Assembly: GCF_021538895.1 (NCBI RefSeq) | Contig: NZ_JADDRL010000098.1 | Coordinates: forward strand, 1-33,904 | Source of the DNA: Streptomyces olivochromogenes | Lineage (GTDB): Bacteria > Actinomycetota > Actinomycetes > Streptomycetales > Streptomycetaceae | Direction: 5' to 3' | DNA length: 33,904 bases | Part shown: positions 32,048 to 33,904 of the stretch, piece by piece | Layout of the letters: each line of letters starts with the position of its first letter | Numbering within the stretch: the first letter of the stretch is position 1 | The notes under the pieces: model-generated | What the model was told of the DNA's origin: nothing | The model's input: only the letters and a program-made list of their open reading frames with translations | The model's database searches: none | Position numbers and translations under genes: made by a program

Positions 32048-32673
32048 GCTGGAGCAAGGACGAGATGGCGGCACGCGCCGCGAGCGAACTGCGCGACGGC
32101 GACTACGTCAACCTCGGCATCGGCCTGCCCACCCGCGTGGCCGGCTTCGTGCCGCCGGGCGTCGACGTGGTCGTGCACTCGGAGAACGGACTGCTGGGCG
32201 TGGGGCCCTACCCGTGGCCCGACGAGGTCGACGCCGACCTCATCAACGCGGGCAAGGAGACCGTGACCGTACGCCCCGGGGCGTCGTTCTTCGACTCCTC
32301 GCTGTCCTTCGGCATGATCCGCGGCGGCCACATCGACATCGCCCTCCTGGGCGCCCTTCAGGTCTCGGTCCACGGCGACCTGGCCAACTGGGCCGTCCCC
32401 GGAAAGATGATCAAGGGGATGGGCGGCGCCATGGACCTCGTGCACGGCGCCCGCCGGGTCGTCGTCCTGATGGAGCACACGGCGAAGGACGGCAGTCCCA
32501 AGATCGTGGAGGAGTGCACGCTGCCCCTCACGGGCCGCGGCTGCGTGCACCGCATCATCACCGACCTCTGCGTCCTCGACGTCACCCCGCACGGGCTCGA
32601 ACTCGTCGAGACCGCACCGGGCGTGACGCCCGAGGAGGTCGCGTCCCTCACCCCCCTGACCGTCCATCACTAG
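32044..32673 (+). CDS. pcaJ: 3-oxoadipate CoA-transferase, subunit B
   Basis: A 209-residue beta subunit of a family I CoA-transferase. The catalytic glutamate is E47 in VVVHSENGLLGVGPYP, the SENG signature. Other typical segments are GDYVNLGIGLPT, FDSSLSFGMIRGGHID, LGALQVSVHGDLANWAVPGKMIKGMGGAMDL (in parts) and VVLMEHTAKDGSPKIV. Its ATG overlaps the TGA of subunit A (ATGA), as expected for subunits made in equal amounts. Confidence 0.92.
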   Translation: MSWSKDEMAARAASELRDGDYVNLGIGLPTRVAGFVPPGVDVVVHSENGLLGVGPYPWPDEVDADLINAGKETVTVRPGASFFDSSLSFGMIRGGHIDIALLGALQVSVHGDLANWAVPGKMIKGMGGAMDLVHGARRVVVLMEHTAKDGSPKIVEECTLPLTGRGCVHRIITDLCVLDVTPHGLELVETAPGVTPEEVASLTPLTVHH

Positions 32674-32689
32674 CCTGCCGGAGTCCGCC

Positions 32690-33880
32690 ATGATCGAGCG
32701 ACCGCGAGACGTGTACGTCGTCGACGCCGTCCGTACCCCCTTCGGCCGTTACGGCGGTCCCCTCGCCGGCACCCGCCCCGACGACCTCGCCGCCGGTGTG
32801 CTGCGCGGCCTCCTGGACCGCAGCCCCGGCCTGGACCCGGCACGCATCGACGACGTACTGCTCGGCAACGCCAACGGAGCGGGCGAGGAGAACCGAGACG
32901 TGGCCCGCATGGCCGTGCTGCTCGCCGGGCTCCCGGTCAGCGTGCCCGGCGCCACCGTGAACCGCCTGTGCGGATCCGGCATGGAAGCCGTCGTCCAGGC
33001 CGCGCGCGCCATCGCGCTCGGCGACGCCTCCATCGCGGTGGCGGGCGGCGTCGAGTCCATGAGCCGCGCGCCCTGGGTGCTGCCCAAGCCGGACCGGGCC
33101 TTCCCGGCCAAGGACCAGCAGTTGTACTCGACGACGCTCGGCTGGCGCATGGTGAACCCGCGGATGCCGGAGGAGTGGACGATTCCGCTGGGCGAGAGCG
33201 CGGAACTGGTCGGTGCCAAGTACGGCGTCACCCGTGAGGCCCAGGACGCCTTCGCGCTCGCCAGCCACCGCAACGCCGCCGCCGCCTGGCGCGACGGCGC
33301 CTACGACGGGGAGGTCGTCCCGGTCGAGGGCGTGGACCTGCCGCGCGACGAGGGCATCCGCGACAACACCTCCCTGGAGGCCCTCGCCCGGCTCAGGCCG
33401 GCCTTCGTCACGGACGGCACGATCACGGCCGGCAACGCCTCGCCGCTCAACGACGGCGCGGCCGCGCTGCTGCTCGCCGACGAAGAGGGACTGGCGGCGA
33501 TCGGGCGCGAGCCCCTGGCCCGGGTGCGGGCGGCGGCGGTGACGGGCATCGAACCGCAGTACTTCGGCCTCGGCCCGGTCGACGCCATCCGCAAGGTGCT
33601 CGACAAGGCGGCGGTCGCACCCGCCGACCTGCACACGATCGAGCTCAACGAGGCCTACGCGGCGCAGGTGCTGGGGTGTCTGGCGGCGCTGCCGGAGCTG
33701 GACCCGTCCCGGGTCAACCCGCGCGGCGGCGCGATCGCGATCGGCCACCCGCTGGGCGCGTCGGGCGCCCGCATCACCGGAGCGGTCGCACACCAGCTGG
33801 CCACGGCGGGCAGCGGAACGGGCCTGGCGGCCCTGTGCATCGGTGTGGGCCAGGGCCTGGCGCTGATCCTGGAACGCTGA
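32690..33880 (+). CDS. pcaF: 3-oxoadipyl-CoA thiolase
   Basis: A 396-residue thiolase. The acylated cysteine is C94 (TVNRLCGSGMEAV). The other catalytic residues are H353 (AIAIGHPLGASGAR) and C383 (AALCIGVGQGLALILE), with NEAYAAQVL before them. It cleaves 3-oxoadipyl-CoA with CoA to succinyl-CoA and acetyl-CoA, the last step of the beta-ketoadipate pathway. GGAG lies 8 bp before the ATG and 16 bp separate it from the CoA-transferase. An acetyl-CoA acetyltransferase would look nearly the same; the operon context favours PcaF. The window ends 24 bp after the stop, so a further operon gene or regulator cannot be excluded. Confidence 0.92.
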   Translation: MIERPRDVYVVDAVRTPFGRYGGPLAGTRPDDLAAGVLRGLLDRSPGLDPARIDDVLLGNANGAGEENRDVARMAVLLAGLPVSVPGATVNRLCGSGMEAVVQAARAIALGDASIAVAGGVESMSRAPWVLPKPDRAFPAKDQQLYSTTLGWRMVNPRMPEEWTIPLGESAELVGAKYGVTREAQDAFALASHRNAAAAWRDGAYDGEVVPVEGVDLPRDEGIRDNTSLEALARLRPAFVTDGTITAGNASPLNDGAAALLLADEEGLAAIGREPLARVRAAAVTGIEPQYFGLGPVDAIRKVLDKAAVAPADLHTIELNEAYAAQVLGCLAALPELDPSRVNPRGGAIAIGHPLGASGARITGAVAHQLATAGSGTGLAALCIGVGQGLALILER

Positions 33881-33904
33881 GCTGGCCGGCTCGCCTCGGC
33901 GGCG

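Noticed and set aside
29450..32074. 874-codon antisense frame across the aromatic operon
   Set aside because: Mirrors the codon bias of the sense genes (hydroxylase and CoA-transferase), which have complete catalytic motifs.
1..33904. Mobile elements, tRNA or rRNA genes, CRISPR arrays
   Set aside because: No transposase or integrase frames, no cloverleaf or rRNA-like tracts and no regularly spaced repeats were seen, although tRNAs are hard to exclude by eye.

Overview
The window is about 34 kb of very GC-rich DNA with the features of a Streptomyces (or closely related actinomycete) chromosome. The signs are third-codon G/C bias, a Tat-exported glycosidase, a CBM2-FnIII-GH18 chitinase with a DasR-type site, DUF427 proteins, leaderless-looking promoters and a single rare TTA codon. 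The mix of catabolic operons, secreted enzymes and many decayed genes fits an accessory or chromosome-arm region. I saw no rRNA, tRNA, CRISPR array, integrase or transposase.

Layout. (1) 1-5354, plus strand: an MFS transporter cut by the window edge, an AidB-like acyl-CoA dehydrogenase, a class III CoA-transferase and a glutaryl-CoA dehydrogenase, which together read as a glutarate or dicarboxylate uptake and degradation operon. (2) 5397-7157, minus: a single-chain MOSC / ferredoxin-reductase / 2Fe-2S fusion. (3) 7263-9383: a CGNR regulator remnant, a promoter with two identically built operators, an alpha/beta hydrolase and a two-domain DUF427 protein. (4) 9417-14140: a GH95-like glycosidase (minus), an aldo/keto reductase with two operators in its promoter, a frameshifted patatin remnant and a TetR regulator. 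(5) 14289-17469: a Lipoprotein_15-type lipoprotein, a chitinase and a small membrane protein.

(6) 17648-22834: one gene for a 1728-residue modular protein of unknown function. It has an N-terminal 'QQAAGNAA' motif like that of actinobacterial DUF4157/eCIS-linked proteins, repeated beta-rich, glycine-rich modules, essentially no cysteine, no signal peptide, and a TTA codon at residue 50 that suggests bldA control. This is the best candidate for something undescribed. (7) 22885-23740: an HxlR regulator divergent from a DoxX protein. (8) 23747-27393: an amidohydrolase tail and an NCS1 permease tail fused head to head by a deletion, an FAD oxidoreductase, a GNAT acetyltransferase whose 3' end overlaps it, a GH97 tail, and an unknown protein.

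(9) 27555-33880, plus: a complete lower pathway for resorcinol/hydroxyquinol. It encodes a fused maleylacetate reductase-hydroxyquinol 1,2-dioxygenase, an FAD phenol hydroxylase, both subunits of 3-oxoadipate CoA-transferase and 3-oxoadipyl-CoA thiolase, carrying the aromatic ring to succinyl-CoA plus acetyl-CoA.

Five gene remnants (CGNR, patatin, amidohydrolase, permease, GH97) all keep their 3' ends and have lost their 5' ends, so the region has undergone repeated deletion. All functional names come from reading motifs by eye; no database search was run.
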